Shown: positions 1-7,549 of the stretch, piece by piece
Layout: each line of letters starts with the position of its first letter
Position numbering within the stretch: the first letter of the stretch is position 1
Assembly: GCA_910578235.1 (NCBI GenBank)
Contig: CAJTPP010000037.1
Span: 3,427-20,415 of the forward strand
Origin: an uncultured Clostridia bacterium
Lineage (GTDB): Bacteria; Bacillota; Clostridia; UBA1381
Length of the DNA: 16,989 nucleotides
Direction: 5' to 3'
Position numbers and translations under genes: made by a program
Notes under the pieces: model-generated
Told to the model about the DNA's origin: nothing
Database searches by the model: none
What the model saw: only the letters and a program-made list of their open reading frames with translations

Positions 1-328
1 TGTCGGCGGCGCGGTAGGCGGAATGGTTGGAGGAATGATGAATGACGCCGTGCAGTCGGCCTCACAGCCTTTTGAAGCAAATGTAACAACGCATAATTGC
101 GCTAAATGTGGCAAACCATTACCAACTGATGCAAAGTTTTGCTTTGAATGTGGCGAAAAGGTTGTAAACAAGGGAACAGTTATATGTCCTGAATGCGGTA
201 AGGAAATTACACAAGGTAAATTCTGTCCTGAATGCGGGCATAAGTTTACACCTAATATTTGTCCCAAGTGCGGAAATACATTATCAGAAAATGCAAAATT
301 CTGTTCAGAATGTGGCGAAAAGCTTTAA
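1..328 (+). CDS. C-terminal end of probable SPFH-domain / triple zinc-ribbon protein (5' truncated by window)
   Basis: The reading frame is open from base 2 to the TAA at 326-328, so the true start lies before the window; the ATG at 23 is internal. What is visible is a Gly/Met-rich linker (VGGAVGGMVGGMMNDAV) followed by three short zinc ribbons, each with two CxxC knuckles (CAKCG/CFECG, CPECG/CPECG, CPKCG/CSECG). This linker plus double or triple ribbon is the usual tail of the bacterial SPFH (stomatin/flotillin-like; 'virion core protein', YdjI-type) family, whose N-terminal SPFH domain would be upstream. Members are thought to assemble on membranes as scaffolds. The SPFH part is inferred and not seen. 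The next gene starts 13 bases downstream, so this is probably the first visible gene of an operon running to 6275. An unrelated protein with the same zinc-ribbon tail remains possible. Confidence 0.7.
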   Translation, partial: VGGAVGGMVGGMMNDAVQSASQPFEANVTTHNCAKCGKPLPTDAKFCFECGEKVVNKGTVICPECGKEITQGKFCPECGHKFTPNICPKCGNTLSENAKFCSECGEKL

Positions 329-341
329 GGAGGATTTATTT

Positions 342-1043
342 ATGAAAAAAGGATTCAAATATTATGCAGTTATATGGCTCATTTGTTTAGCGGTGTTTAA
401 TATTGTTATATTTGTTACACCATCTGAAATTGCCGGAATAAGCAAATATGGAAGTTCATTTTGGGTAGGCTTTGTTTTTATCATACTGGCATTTGCAGGA
501 CAGTTAATTTGTAGTTATATATTTTTCAAAAACGATGGTAATGACAAACATTTTTTAAATTTACCACTTATATCATTGAGTTATATAGGATTAATTATAA
601 GCGTTATTGTTGGCTCGATTTTTATGGCACTTCCGATTTTACCTAATTGGATAGGTGTAATAGCAGATATAATTATTTTTGCAATTTACGCAATATCAAT
701 AATTCAGGCAATGGCTGCAGCAGATGCCGTGGGAAGTATTGATAAAAAAATAAAGACGCAAACATTTTTTGTAAAATCCCTTACAACAGATTTGGAAACT
801 CTTATAGCAAAATCTAAAAACGATGAGATAAAAGCTGAAGTGAAGAATATAGCAGAAATATGCCGATATAGTGATCCAATGTCCAATGACGCTCTGGCAG
901 GAACTGAAGGACAAATCACGATAAAGTTCCACGCTTTGGAAAAAGCAGTTGCGGAAGGTAAAATTGATGAGATAAAGACAATTTGCGAAGAAATGAATAT
1001 TCTGTTTGCGGATAGAAACAAAAAATGTAAGTTGTTAAAATAA
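342..1043 (+). CDS. Four-helix membrane protein with cytosolic helical tail, unknown function
   Basis: I chose the ATG at 342 (233 residues) because a full AAGGAGG ribosome binding site lies at 327-333, just after the stop of the previous gene. An in-frame ATG at 291 would overlap that gene and has no such site. The first half has four hydrophobic segments at about residues 7-26, 40-62, 74-98 and 102-126. Residues 135-233 are soluble, charged and mostly helical (two stretches of about 45 residues around a YSDPMSNDAL segment). No enzyme motif or signal peptide cleavage site is evident. I do not recognise a named family. The position between an SPFH/zinc-ribbon gene and a zinc-ribbon/CFI-box gene suggests a membrane partner of these proteins, with the tail facing the cytoplasm, but this is inference. 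Confidence 0.8.
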   Translation: MKKGFKYYAVIWLICLAVFNIVIFVTPSEIAGISKYGSSFWVGFVFIILAFAGQLICSYIFFKNDGNDKHFLNLPLISLSYIGLIISVIVGSIFMALPILPNWIGVIADIIIFAIYAISIIQAMAAADAVGSIDKKIKTQTFFVKSLTTDLETLIAKSKNDEIKAEVKNIAEICRYSDPMSNDALAGTEGQITIKFHALEKAVAEGKIDEIKTICEEMNILFADRNKKCKLLK

Positions 1044-1066
1044 TTATTTTTAAGGGGAAAAATAAG

Positions 1067-2125
1067 ATGAAACAATTAACATGTGAGATGTGTGGAATCA
1101 CGGACTTATTAAAGCAGGATGGTGTATTTGTCTGCCAAAGCTGTGGTACAAAGTATTCTGTCGAAGAAGCAAAAAAAATGATGGTTGAAGGAACAGTCGA
1201 AGTGCAGGGCACGGTTAAGGTTGATAATTCAGACGAATTAAAAAATTTATATCAAATTGCTCGTCGCGCAAAGAATGACAATAACGGAGCAAATGCTGCT
1301 AAATATTATGATATGATTCTTGTAAAAGATCCAACGAGTTGGGAAGCCTCATTTTATTTGGTTTATTTTAAAGCTATGGAATGTAAAATCGCTGAAATTC
1401 AATCTGCAAGTATTTCGATATCTAATTGTATAGATAGCGTATTAGGACTTATTAAAAATCACGTGAAAGAGTCTGATGAACAAGAAAAATCTGTAAATGA
1501 AGTTGCTTTGCGTTGTATGTTGATTTCTGAGATGTTATATAACGGAGCTAAAAATCATTACACAGGCATTGATCTACAAATTCGTTCTAATTATACTCAA
1601 GAAATGTTGAATAATTGTTGTGCAGCAAGAGACATAATGTATATTTTGGGTGATAATATCGATTCTATATTTGAAAATAATATTAATCTTCATCAAACAG
1701 CTGTATCTGCTTGGAAAGACGGCATAGAGAAACATAAAGGAGTAATGACATACTTTGCCCAAAAAGAAACTAATAAGCAGATTATAATAAAATATGTTGA
1801 TAAAATTAAACAATATGATTCTACCTATACGGCTCCTGTGATAAATACAGCTTCAGGGGGGTGTTATGTAGCAACGGCAGTATATGGCTCTTACGATTGT
1901 CCGCAAGTTTGGACATTGCGTCGTTATCGTGACTATACCCTTGACAGAACATGGTATGGAAGAGCATTTATTCATACATACTATGCAATCAGTCCAACGC
2001 TTGTTAAATGGTTTGGTCATACAAAATGGTTTAAGAAAATGTGGCGTGGAACTCTTGACCGCATGGTAAAAAGCCTTCAAGAAAAAGGTTATCTATCCAC
2101 GCCATATAATGATAAAGAATGGTAA
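1067..2125 (+). CDS. TFIIB-type zinc-ribbon protein with C-terminal CFI-box-like domain
   Basis: A protein of 352 residues, preceded by AAGGGG at 1052-1057, 9 bases before the ATG. It starts with a zinc ribbon (C6, C9, C23, C26) followed by the SVEEAKKMMVEGTVEVQGTV linker typical of Clostridial zinc-ribbon/TPR proteins. Residues about 55-250 are a helical, TPR-like region. After a short linker the C-terminus begins GGCYVATAVYGS (residues 264-275) and continues through aromatic, Arg-rich sequence (about 280-320, including YRDYTLDRTWYGR and YYAISP). I recognise this as the CFI-box C-terminal domain (usual form GGCFIATAAYG), here with Tyr-Val in place of Phe-Ile. The biochemical role of that domain is unknown to me. 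The gene sits 23 bases after the membrane protein and 64 before the YidD-like gene, consistent with one transcript. The ribbon may bind protein rather than nucleic acid. Confidence 0.75.
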   Translation: MKQLTCEMCGITDLLKQDGVFVCQSCGTKYSVEEAKKMMVEGTVEVQGTVKVDNSDELKNLYQIARRAKNDNNGANAAKYYDMILVKDPTSWEASFYLVYFKAMECKIAEIQSASISISNCIDSVLGLIKNHVKESDEQEKSVNEVALRCMLISEMLYNGAKNHYTGIDLQIRSNYTQEMLNNCCAARDIMYILGDNIDSIFENNINLHQTAVSAWKDGIEKHKGVMTYFAQKETNKQIIIKYVDKIKQYDSTYTAPVINTASGGCYVATAVYGSYDCPQVWTLRRYRDYTLDRTWYGRAFIHTYYAISPTLVKWFGHTKWFKKMWRGTLDRMVKSLQEKGYLSTPYNDKEW

Positions 2126-2189
2126 AAATATAAATTTATCAAATTAATCTGAGGGTCTACCCGGATTCATTGCTAACAAGGATATTTAT

Positions 2190-2627
2190 ATGAAACAAAA
2201 ATGCAATTTGAAATGTTTTAAGGACTCTGATCCAAGAAGCAAAAATTACAGCAGAATATTAGATATGCCAAAATTAAATGGTTTCCATATCATTTATTAT
2301 TTTGTTATAACTATGTTATTATTATGTGGTATTTATTTATTTCTTTATATAGGCAGATACATAATAGCAGTTTCCGTTGTTTTAATGTTAATCATATATA
2401 TAATATTTAATTTAAAAGGTATTGTTGTTATTACTGTGAAAATGTATCAACGCTTTGCACCTAAAAAGATACGAATGAGATGTCGTTTTGAACCATCTTG
2501 CTCGCAATATATGATTTTAGCAGTTGAGAAATACGGGGCCATTCACGGTTTAGTTAAAGGAATTAAAAGGTTGTGCAAGTGTAATAGTCGTGATAATGGA
2601 CTAAATGGCGGATTTGATTATCCATAA
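2190..2627 (+). CDS. YidD-family membrane protein with N-terminal transmembrane extension
   Basis: The 145-residue product ends in a YidD (haemolytic-domain, PF01809-type) module at about residues 82-145. It shows the family pattern YQRFAP, CRFEPSCSQY (C98, C104), a YG...HG...GIKRLCKC stretch and the closing GGFDYP. Ordinary YidD is only about 70-90 residues, assists YidC/Sec insertion of membrane proteins, and is encoded between rnpA and yidC. Here the domain is preceded by about 80 residues containing two hydrophobic helices (about 32-54 and 57-79), and none of the usual neighbours is present. The start has AAGGA at about 2177-2181. This is probably a second, specialised YidD belonging to the zinc-ribbon/TIR cluster. 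It could act as a membrane anchor or insertion helper for the neighbouring proteins, which is inference. Confidence 0.85.
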   Translation: MKQKCNLKCFKDSDPRSKNYSRILDMPKLNGFHIIYYFVITMLLLCGIYLFLYIGRYIIAVSVVLMLIIYIIFNLKGIVVITVKMYQRFAPKKIRMRCRFEPSCSQYMILAVEKYGAIHGLVKGIKRLCKCNSRDNGLNGGFDYP

Positions 2628-2675
2628 TTTATTATAATTATATTACTAACGTTTTTATAGAAGGAGAAATAGTAA

Positions 2676-4496
2676 ATGGCAATCTTCAAATGTAAAATGT
2701 GTGGCGGTGATTTAAATGTCAATGACGGAATGAGTTTGTGCGAGTGCGAATATTGTGGAACCAAACAAACTATTCCGAATGCAGATAATGAAAAGAAAGT
2801 AAATCTTTTTAATCGAGCAAATCGTTTAAGATTTGCAAATGAATTTGACAAAGCAGCAGGAATTTTTGAAAACATTATAGCAGAGTTCTCAGAAGAAGCG
2901 GAAGCGTATTGGGGACTTTGTTTATGTAAGTATGGCATAGAATACGTAGATGATCCCACTACTGCAAAGAAAATACCTACTTGCCACCGCACATCGTACG
3001 AAAGTATTTTTGAAGATAATAATTTTGACCTTGCCTTGGAGTATGCGGATTCGGAATCACTGCAAATGTACAGAACCGAAGCAAAGGAAATAGACAGATT
3101 ACAAAAGTCAATTCTTGAAATTGCTCAAAATGAAGAACCGTTTGACATATTCATTTGTTACAAGGAAACAGATGATGCAGGTCAGAGAACTAAGGACAGC
3201 GTTTTAGCGCAAGATACATATGATGCGCTTACCAGTAAAGGATATAAAGTATTCTTTTCCCGAATAACGTTGGAAGATAAACTTGGGCAGGAATTTGAAC
3301 CGTATATATTTTCGGCGTTGAATAGCGCAAAGGTAATGTTGGCAGTTGGAACGAAATATGAGTATTTCAATGCTGTGTGGGTAAAGAATGAATGGAAGCG
3401 GTTTCTGGATTTAATGAGAAATGATAGATCCAAGACTCTCATTCCCTGCTATTGTGATATTGATGCATACGATATGCCACCTGAATTTAAAAATCTACAG
3501 GGACAAGATATGTCAAAAATAGGATTTATACAGGATTTATTGAGAGGTGTAGGCAAAATCCTTAGTTCTGATAGCTCCGTTGTAAAAGAAACAATAATTC
3601 AAAGTAGCACAAATGTGAGTGCAAGCCCATTGTTGGAACGCGCATTTATGTTTTTAGAAGATGGTAACTGGCAAAGTGCAGATGAATACTGTGAAAAAGT
3701 ATTAGATATGGAGCCTAAAAATGCTCAGGCATATTTGGGCAAGTTAATGTCAGAATTACATGTAAAAGATGAGAATTCATTAGTACAGATAGAGTTGAAT
3801 CTTAATAATTATGACAATTATAAAAAGGCTGTGAAATTTGCGAATGGAGAAATTAAAAGAAAATTAGACTGGTTGCGAGAACAAACAACAAAAAAGTTTA
3901 ATGAAGATACATATAATTCAGCCATCAAAAAAATGTCAGAATTGCAATCAAATCATTTGATTTATGTTTATAGAATAATAGATACGTATCAACAAGCGAT
4001 TAAACTATTTGAAGGTATATATGATTATAAAGATGTCAAATCCAAAATTAAAGAATGTAAAAATTACATATATCAAAAAGGGATATTAAAAATGCAGGAT
4101 GGAGAATTTGACGATGCTATAAAATTATTTAAAAGTATTGATTGTTATAAAGACACTGAGCAATTACTTAAAGAATGTAAACACGGAAACGATGTAAAAA
4201 TTATATTTAATTCTGCAAAGAGTTTTATAAAAAAATATCATCCTGATATGTATCATTTGAAAACTGCTTTAGCTGACTTTGAAAGATTAGATAAATCAGA
4301 AAATTTAAGAGAAGCTTTTAAGACTGAGAAATTTATAGATATATGTAATAGAATGATTGCTATTCAAAATGATATAATACCACTGGAAGCGGAAAAGGAA
4401 AAACTTAGTATGCTTCAATTCAAAGAAAAAAAGGAAGTGCATGCTAAACTTGATACTTTATATAATCTCATCGGAAATATACAGCTTGAGATATAG
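2676..4496 (+). CDS. Zinc-ribbon / TPR-like / TIR-domain protein with C-terminal YKD repeats (paralogue A)
   Basis: A 606-residue protein with AAGGAG before the ATG. Domain order: zinc ribbon (C6, C9, C24, C27); TPR-like helices about 40-150; TIR domain about 154-295, starting EEPFDIFICYKETDD. The TIR core contains KVFFSRITLEDKLG (191-204) and FNAVWVKNEW (231-240); E200 is my candidate for the catalytic glutamate of TIR NADases. Residues about 315-390 are TPR-like, and 438-462 and 478-502 are two copies of an A-I-K-L-F...YKD...KEC repeat seen in Clostridial TPR-like proteins. The tail from about 505 is helical. No membrane segment or signal is present, so the protein is cytoplasmic. TIR domains either hydrolyse or cyclise NAD+ or mediate assembly; which applies here is not shown. 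It is followed 30 bases later by a paralogue that aligns without gaps through residue 295. Confidence 0.85.
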   Translation: MAIFKCKMCGGDLNVNDGMSLCECEYCGTKQTIPNADNEKKVNLFNRANRLRFANEFDKAAGIFENIIAEFSEEAEAYWGLCLCKYGIEYVDDPTTAKKIPTCHRTSYESIFEDNNFDLALEYADSESLQMYRTEAKEIDRLQKSILEIAQNEEPFDIFICYKETDDAGQRTKDSVLAQDTYDALTSKGYKVFFSRITLEDKLGQEFEPYIFSALNSAKVMLAVGTKYEYFNAVWVKNEWKRFLDLMRNDRSKTLIPCYCDIDAYDMPPEFKNLQGQDMSKIGFIQDLLRGVGKILSSDSSVVKETIIQSSTNVSASPLLERAFMFLEDGNWQSADEYCEKVLDMEPKNAQAYLGKLMSELHVKDENSLVQIELNLNNYDNYKKAVKFANGEIKRKLDWLREQTTKKFNEDTYNSAIKKMSELQSNHLIYVYRIIDTYQQAIKLFEGIYDYKDVKSKIKECKNYIYQKGILKMQDGEFDDAIKLFKSIDCYKDTEQLLKECKHGNDVKIIFNSAKSFIKKYHPDMYHLKTALADFERLDKSENLREAFKTEKFIDICNRMIAIQNDIIPLEAEKEKLSMLQFKEKKEVHAKLDTLYNLIGNIQLEI

Positions 4497-4526
4497 CTTT
4501 TTAATAAAATATAAGGAGAAAGCAAA

Positions 4527-6275
4527 ATGGCAATATTTAAATGTAAAATGTGTGGCGGTGATTTAGAAATTATTGACGGTATGAGTGTTGCGGAATGTCA
4601 ATATTGCGGAACGCAGCAGACACTTCCAAGACTAGATGATGAAAAAAGAGCAAATCTTTATGATCGTGCTGGACATTTCAGAAGAAATAATGATTTTGAC
4701 AAAGCAATTTCTATTTATGAAAAAATTCTTGAAGAAGATAGGACTGATGCAGAAGCATACTGGTCTTTGGTGTTATGTAAATATGGTATTGAATATGTTG
4801 AAGACCCCTCAACGCATAAGCGTGTGCCAACGGTTAACAGAGCCCAATATATATCAATCTTTGCAGATAGTGATTACAAATCAGCTATTGAATATGCAGA
4901 TACATATCAAAAGTCTATATATGAATCGGAAGCTAAATTAATTGATGATATTCAAAAAGGAATACTTGAGATTTCTAACAAAGAAGAACCATTTGATGTA
5001 TTTATTTGCTATAAGGAAACCGATAATAATGGCAGACGCACACCAGACAGTGTTCTTGCAACCGATTTATATCATCAGCTTACAAATGAAGGGTTTAAGG
5101 TTTTCTTTTCGCGTATCACACTTGAGGATAAATTGGGTACAGCATATGAACCATATATTTTTGCTGCACTCAACAGCGCAAAAGTAATGGTTGTGCTTGG
5201 CACAAGACCTGAATATTTTAATGCTGTATGGGTGAAAAATGAATGGTCTCGTTATCTTTCTATTATTAAAAATGGTGAAAATAAAATACTTATTCCTGCA
5301 TATAAAGATATGGACCCATATGATTTGCCAGAGGAATTTTCTCATTTACAGGCACAAGATATGTCAAAACTAGGATTTATGCAGGATTTGATTAGAGGAA
5401 TACAAAAAATTACATATAGCAATACCGAAAAAACGACTTCTGCTAACTTAAATAATATCTCCTCTAGTACTAATGGGAATATCGCCCCATTGATTGACAG
5501 AGCATTTCTTTGTATTGAGGATGGAGAATTTAATAAAGCGGATGAACTGTTGGAGCAAGTATTAAACCTAAATCCCAGAGAACCAAAAGCTTATATAGGT
5601 AAATTACTATGTGAGCTAAAGCTAAAAAAAGAAGATGATTTGGCATCATTAGACAAACCATTATGGAACTACAACAATTATAATAAAGCAATTCGTTTTA
5701 GCGATGAAAAAGAGATTGCACGTATAGAGAAATATAACAATTCCATAATAGATAAAATCAACAAAAAAATTCATAATGTTGATGAAAAAATTAATTCTTT
5801 AACACCTGACTTAAATAACAAGAAACAAGAATTAATTACAATATCCGAGCAGAGAAAAGCTATAGCTCAAAGTATTTCAGAACAAGAACAGCAGAAAAAT
5901 AATATCAAAAAAGATATAGAAGCTGAATGTAAGAGATTAGAAATGGAATATGAAAAACTATCAGTACAACGGAGAAAAACATCATCATTAAGCTCTGGAT
6001 TTTTAAAAAAAATAGAAAGCATAGCCGCAGCCGAAAAGATAACGTCAGCATTAGAAAAAATTAATAATGAAATACGAAATCTCAAACAAAGCATATCTTC
6101 CAATCCTATAATTAAAGAATGTGATGAGAAAATATTACGATTAAAGAAAGAACAAAATAAGAATGAAAGTATTAGTGCTGAGATAGGTATAGTGATTGCT
6201 TCAATGGATAGAGAAATTTCTCAATTAAACGAAGATAAAAAAGTATTAGCTTCAATATTAGAGAACAATAACTAA
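4527..6275 (+). CDS. Zinc-ribbon / TPR-like / TIR-domain protein with C-terminal coiled coil (paralogue B)
   Basis: A 582-residue protein with ATAAGGAG before the ATG. The first about 295 residues match the upstream gene without gaps: ribbon cysteines C6, C9, C24, C27; TPR-like helices; TIR domain from EEPFDVFICYKETDN (about 153) through about 295, with KVFFSRITLEDKLG and FNAVWVKNEW identical at 191-204 and 231-240. A second TPR-like block covers about 315-395. The C-terminus then differs completely: about 400-580 is a long, charged coiled coil rich in Lys/Glu/Gln (for example LEMEYEKLSVQRRK), with a possible break near 485-500. No membrane segment is visible. The gene is a tandem duplicate with a swapped tail, suggesting shared sensing/TIR function but different partners or oligomer geometry. 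It ends the gene row; a promoterless 266-base gap follows before the Fic promoter. Confidence 0.85.
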   Translation: MAIFKCKMCGGDLEIIDGMSVAECQYCGTQQTLPRLDDEKRANLYDRAGHFRRNNDFDKAISIYEKILEEDRTDAEAYWSLVLCKYGIEYVEDPSTHKRVPTVNRAQYISIFADSDYKSAIEYADTYQKSIYESEAKLIDDIQKGILEISNKEEPFDVFICYKETDNNGRRTPDSVLATDLYHQLTNEGFKVFFSRITLEDKLGTAYEPYIFAALNSAKVMVVLGTRPEYFNAVWVKNEWSRYLSIIKNGENKILIPAYKDMDPYDLPEEFSHLQAQDMSKLGFMQDLIRGIQKITYSNTEKTTSANLNNISSSTNGNIAPLIDRAFLCIEDGEFNKADELLEQVLNLNPREPKAYIGKLLCELKLKKEDDLASLDKPLWNYNNYNKAIRFSDEKEIARIEKYNNSIIDKINKKIHNVDEKINSLTPDLNNKKQELITISEQRKAIAQSISEQEQQKNNIKKDIEAECKRLEMEYEKLSVQRRKTSSLSSGFLKKIESIAAAEKITSALEKINNEIRNLKQSISSNPIIKECDEKILRLKKEQNKNESISAEIGIVIASMDREISQLNEDKKVLASILENNN

Positions 6276-6306
6276 CTCAAAAAATAAGAAGAATGTAGAC
6301 ATTTAG

Positions 6307-6326
6307 AACCGCATTTTCAAGTGGTT
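6307..6326 (+). terminator. Weak hairpin after the TIR gene cluster
   Basis: AACCGC (6307-6312) pairs with GTGGTT (6321-6326) with one G-T pair and an 8-base loop, 32 bases after the stop of the second TIR gene. Only a short T run follows, so as a Rho-independent terminator it is poor. No better candidate is seen in the 6276-6541 gap. Confidence 0.25.
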
Positions 6327-6434
6327 TAATATAACTATACATACCCCTAAGTTTAGCGGTATTTCACGTCCCAAAAAGTGAGTGTTTATGCGGTTTTCAA
6401 ATTCTAAAATTTCTACTGAATGATTACTATACCG

Positions 6435-6450
6435 TGACATATATGTGTCA
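6435..6450. promoter_or_regulatory. Near-perfect 16-bp palindrome upstream of the Fic promoter
   Basis: TGACATATATGTGTCA reads the same on both strands except for one pair. It lies 22 bases upstream of the -35 box of the promoter at 6473-6501, a usual place for an activator or repressor site. No regulator gene is visible, so the function is inference. Confidence 0.35.
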
Positions 6451-6472
6451 AAACAAATAATCTGTTTACGAA

Positions 6473-6501
6473 TTGAATTTTATGGAGATTTATGATATAA
6501 T
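6473..6501 (+). promoter_or_regulatory. Sigma-A-type promoter for the Fic-like gene
   Basis: TTGAAT (6473-6478), a 17-base spacer, then TATAAT (6496-6501) preceded by TGA, i.e. an extended -10. Ribosome binding site AGGAG at 6530-6534 is 7 bases before the ATG at 6542. The rest of 6276-6541 holds only the weak hairpin and the palindrome. Confidence 0.8.
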
Positions 6502-6541
6502 AATATCAATAGATAAATTCATTTAATTCAGGAGCAAAACA

Positions 6542-7518
6542 ATGGAATACAAACCGCCATTCAGCATAAATGACAATATAATAAATTTGCTTGCGAAAAT
6601 CAGCGAACTTGTCGGACAAGTAAGTGTCTTGCATAAGGACAGTATAAGTCTAAAATTAAGACGAGAGAACAGAATAAAGAAAATACATTCATCTCTTGCT
6701 ATTGAGCATAATTCTTTGTCTTTAGAGCAAGTAACGGCTGTCATTAGCGGCAAGCGTATTTTAGGCGCACCGCAGGAGATAAAAGAGGTGCAAAACGCAT
6801 ATGAGGCGTATGAAATTATGCTGTCATTAAATCCGCTTGATATTGAAGATTTATTAAAAGCTCATAAGCTGATGATGAATAGTCTTGTAAAGGAAAACGG
6901 AATCTTTAGAAGTGGTAGCGTTGGTGTGTTTGAGGGCGAGAAACTTATTCATGCGGCTCTCCGGCAAATTATGTACCTCAACTAATTGCTGATTTATTTG
7001 AATGGTACAAGCAATCAGAACTTCATATTTTAATAAAAAGCTGTATATTCCATTATGAATTTGAATTTATCCACCCCTTTGCTGACGGCAATGAAAGAAT
7101 GGGCAGAATGTGGCATACATTGTTACTCAGTCAATGGAATGAATTGTTTGCGTGGCTGCCGATTGAGGAGCTTATACGGGAGCGTCAGCAGGAATATTAT
7201 GACGCGCTTGCTATAGCAGACAAAAAATCAGATTGTACCGGCTTTGTTGAAATGATGATGAAAATTATTCTTGATGCGTTAGTGCAGCTTGACAAAACCG
7301 ACCAAGTTGACGACCAAGAAACCGACCAAGTTAAGTTATTGTTAGAGTGTATGGGAAGTGATGAACTGTCAGCTGTTCAGATTATGGAACGATTGGGATT
7401 ATCCCACCGTCCGACATTCAGAAAAAATTATCTGCACCCTGCTTTGGATAAGGGATTGATTGAAATGACAGTTCCCAATAAGCCGAATAGCAGAAATCAG
7501 AAGTATAGAAGAAAGTAA
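6542..7518 (+). pseudogene. Fic-family protein (class II, with C-terminal winged-helix-like tail), frameshifted and motif-mutated
   Basis: Fic proteins transfer AMP (or other phosphate groups) from nucleotides to target hydroxyls. The N-terminal part (6542-6958) carries SLAIEHN (residues 51-57), which fits the (S/T)xxxE(G/N)-type inhibitory helix of class II Fic proteins. At about 6956-6961 one base is missing (GCTCTCCGG where GCTCCTCCGG would keep frame). The frame then hits TAA at once, while the shifted frame continues PANYVPQLIADLFEWYKQS through the Fic core to 7518. The core motif reads HPFADGNERMGR (7072-7107) where HPFxxGNGRxxR is expected, so a nucleotide-binding glycine is Glu (GAA for GGA). 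The tail (from about 7280) contains TDQVDDQETDQV and a helical DNA-binding-like region, as in Fic proteins with a fused wHTH. Two independent lesions make a functional product unlikely. An ATG at 7099 gives only a fragment without the motif. Confidence 0.85.
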
Positions 7519-7549
7519 CTTATAATGCGAACTATATAGAAGAATAAAC

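Noticed and set aside
291..341. Earlier ATG for the four-helix membrane protein
   Set aside because: It overlaps the zinc-ribbon tail of the previous gene and has no ribosome site, whereas 342 has a perfect AAGGAGG.
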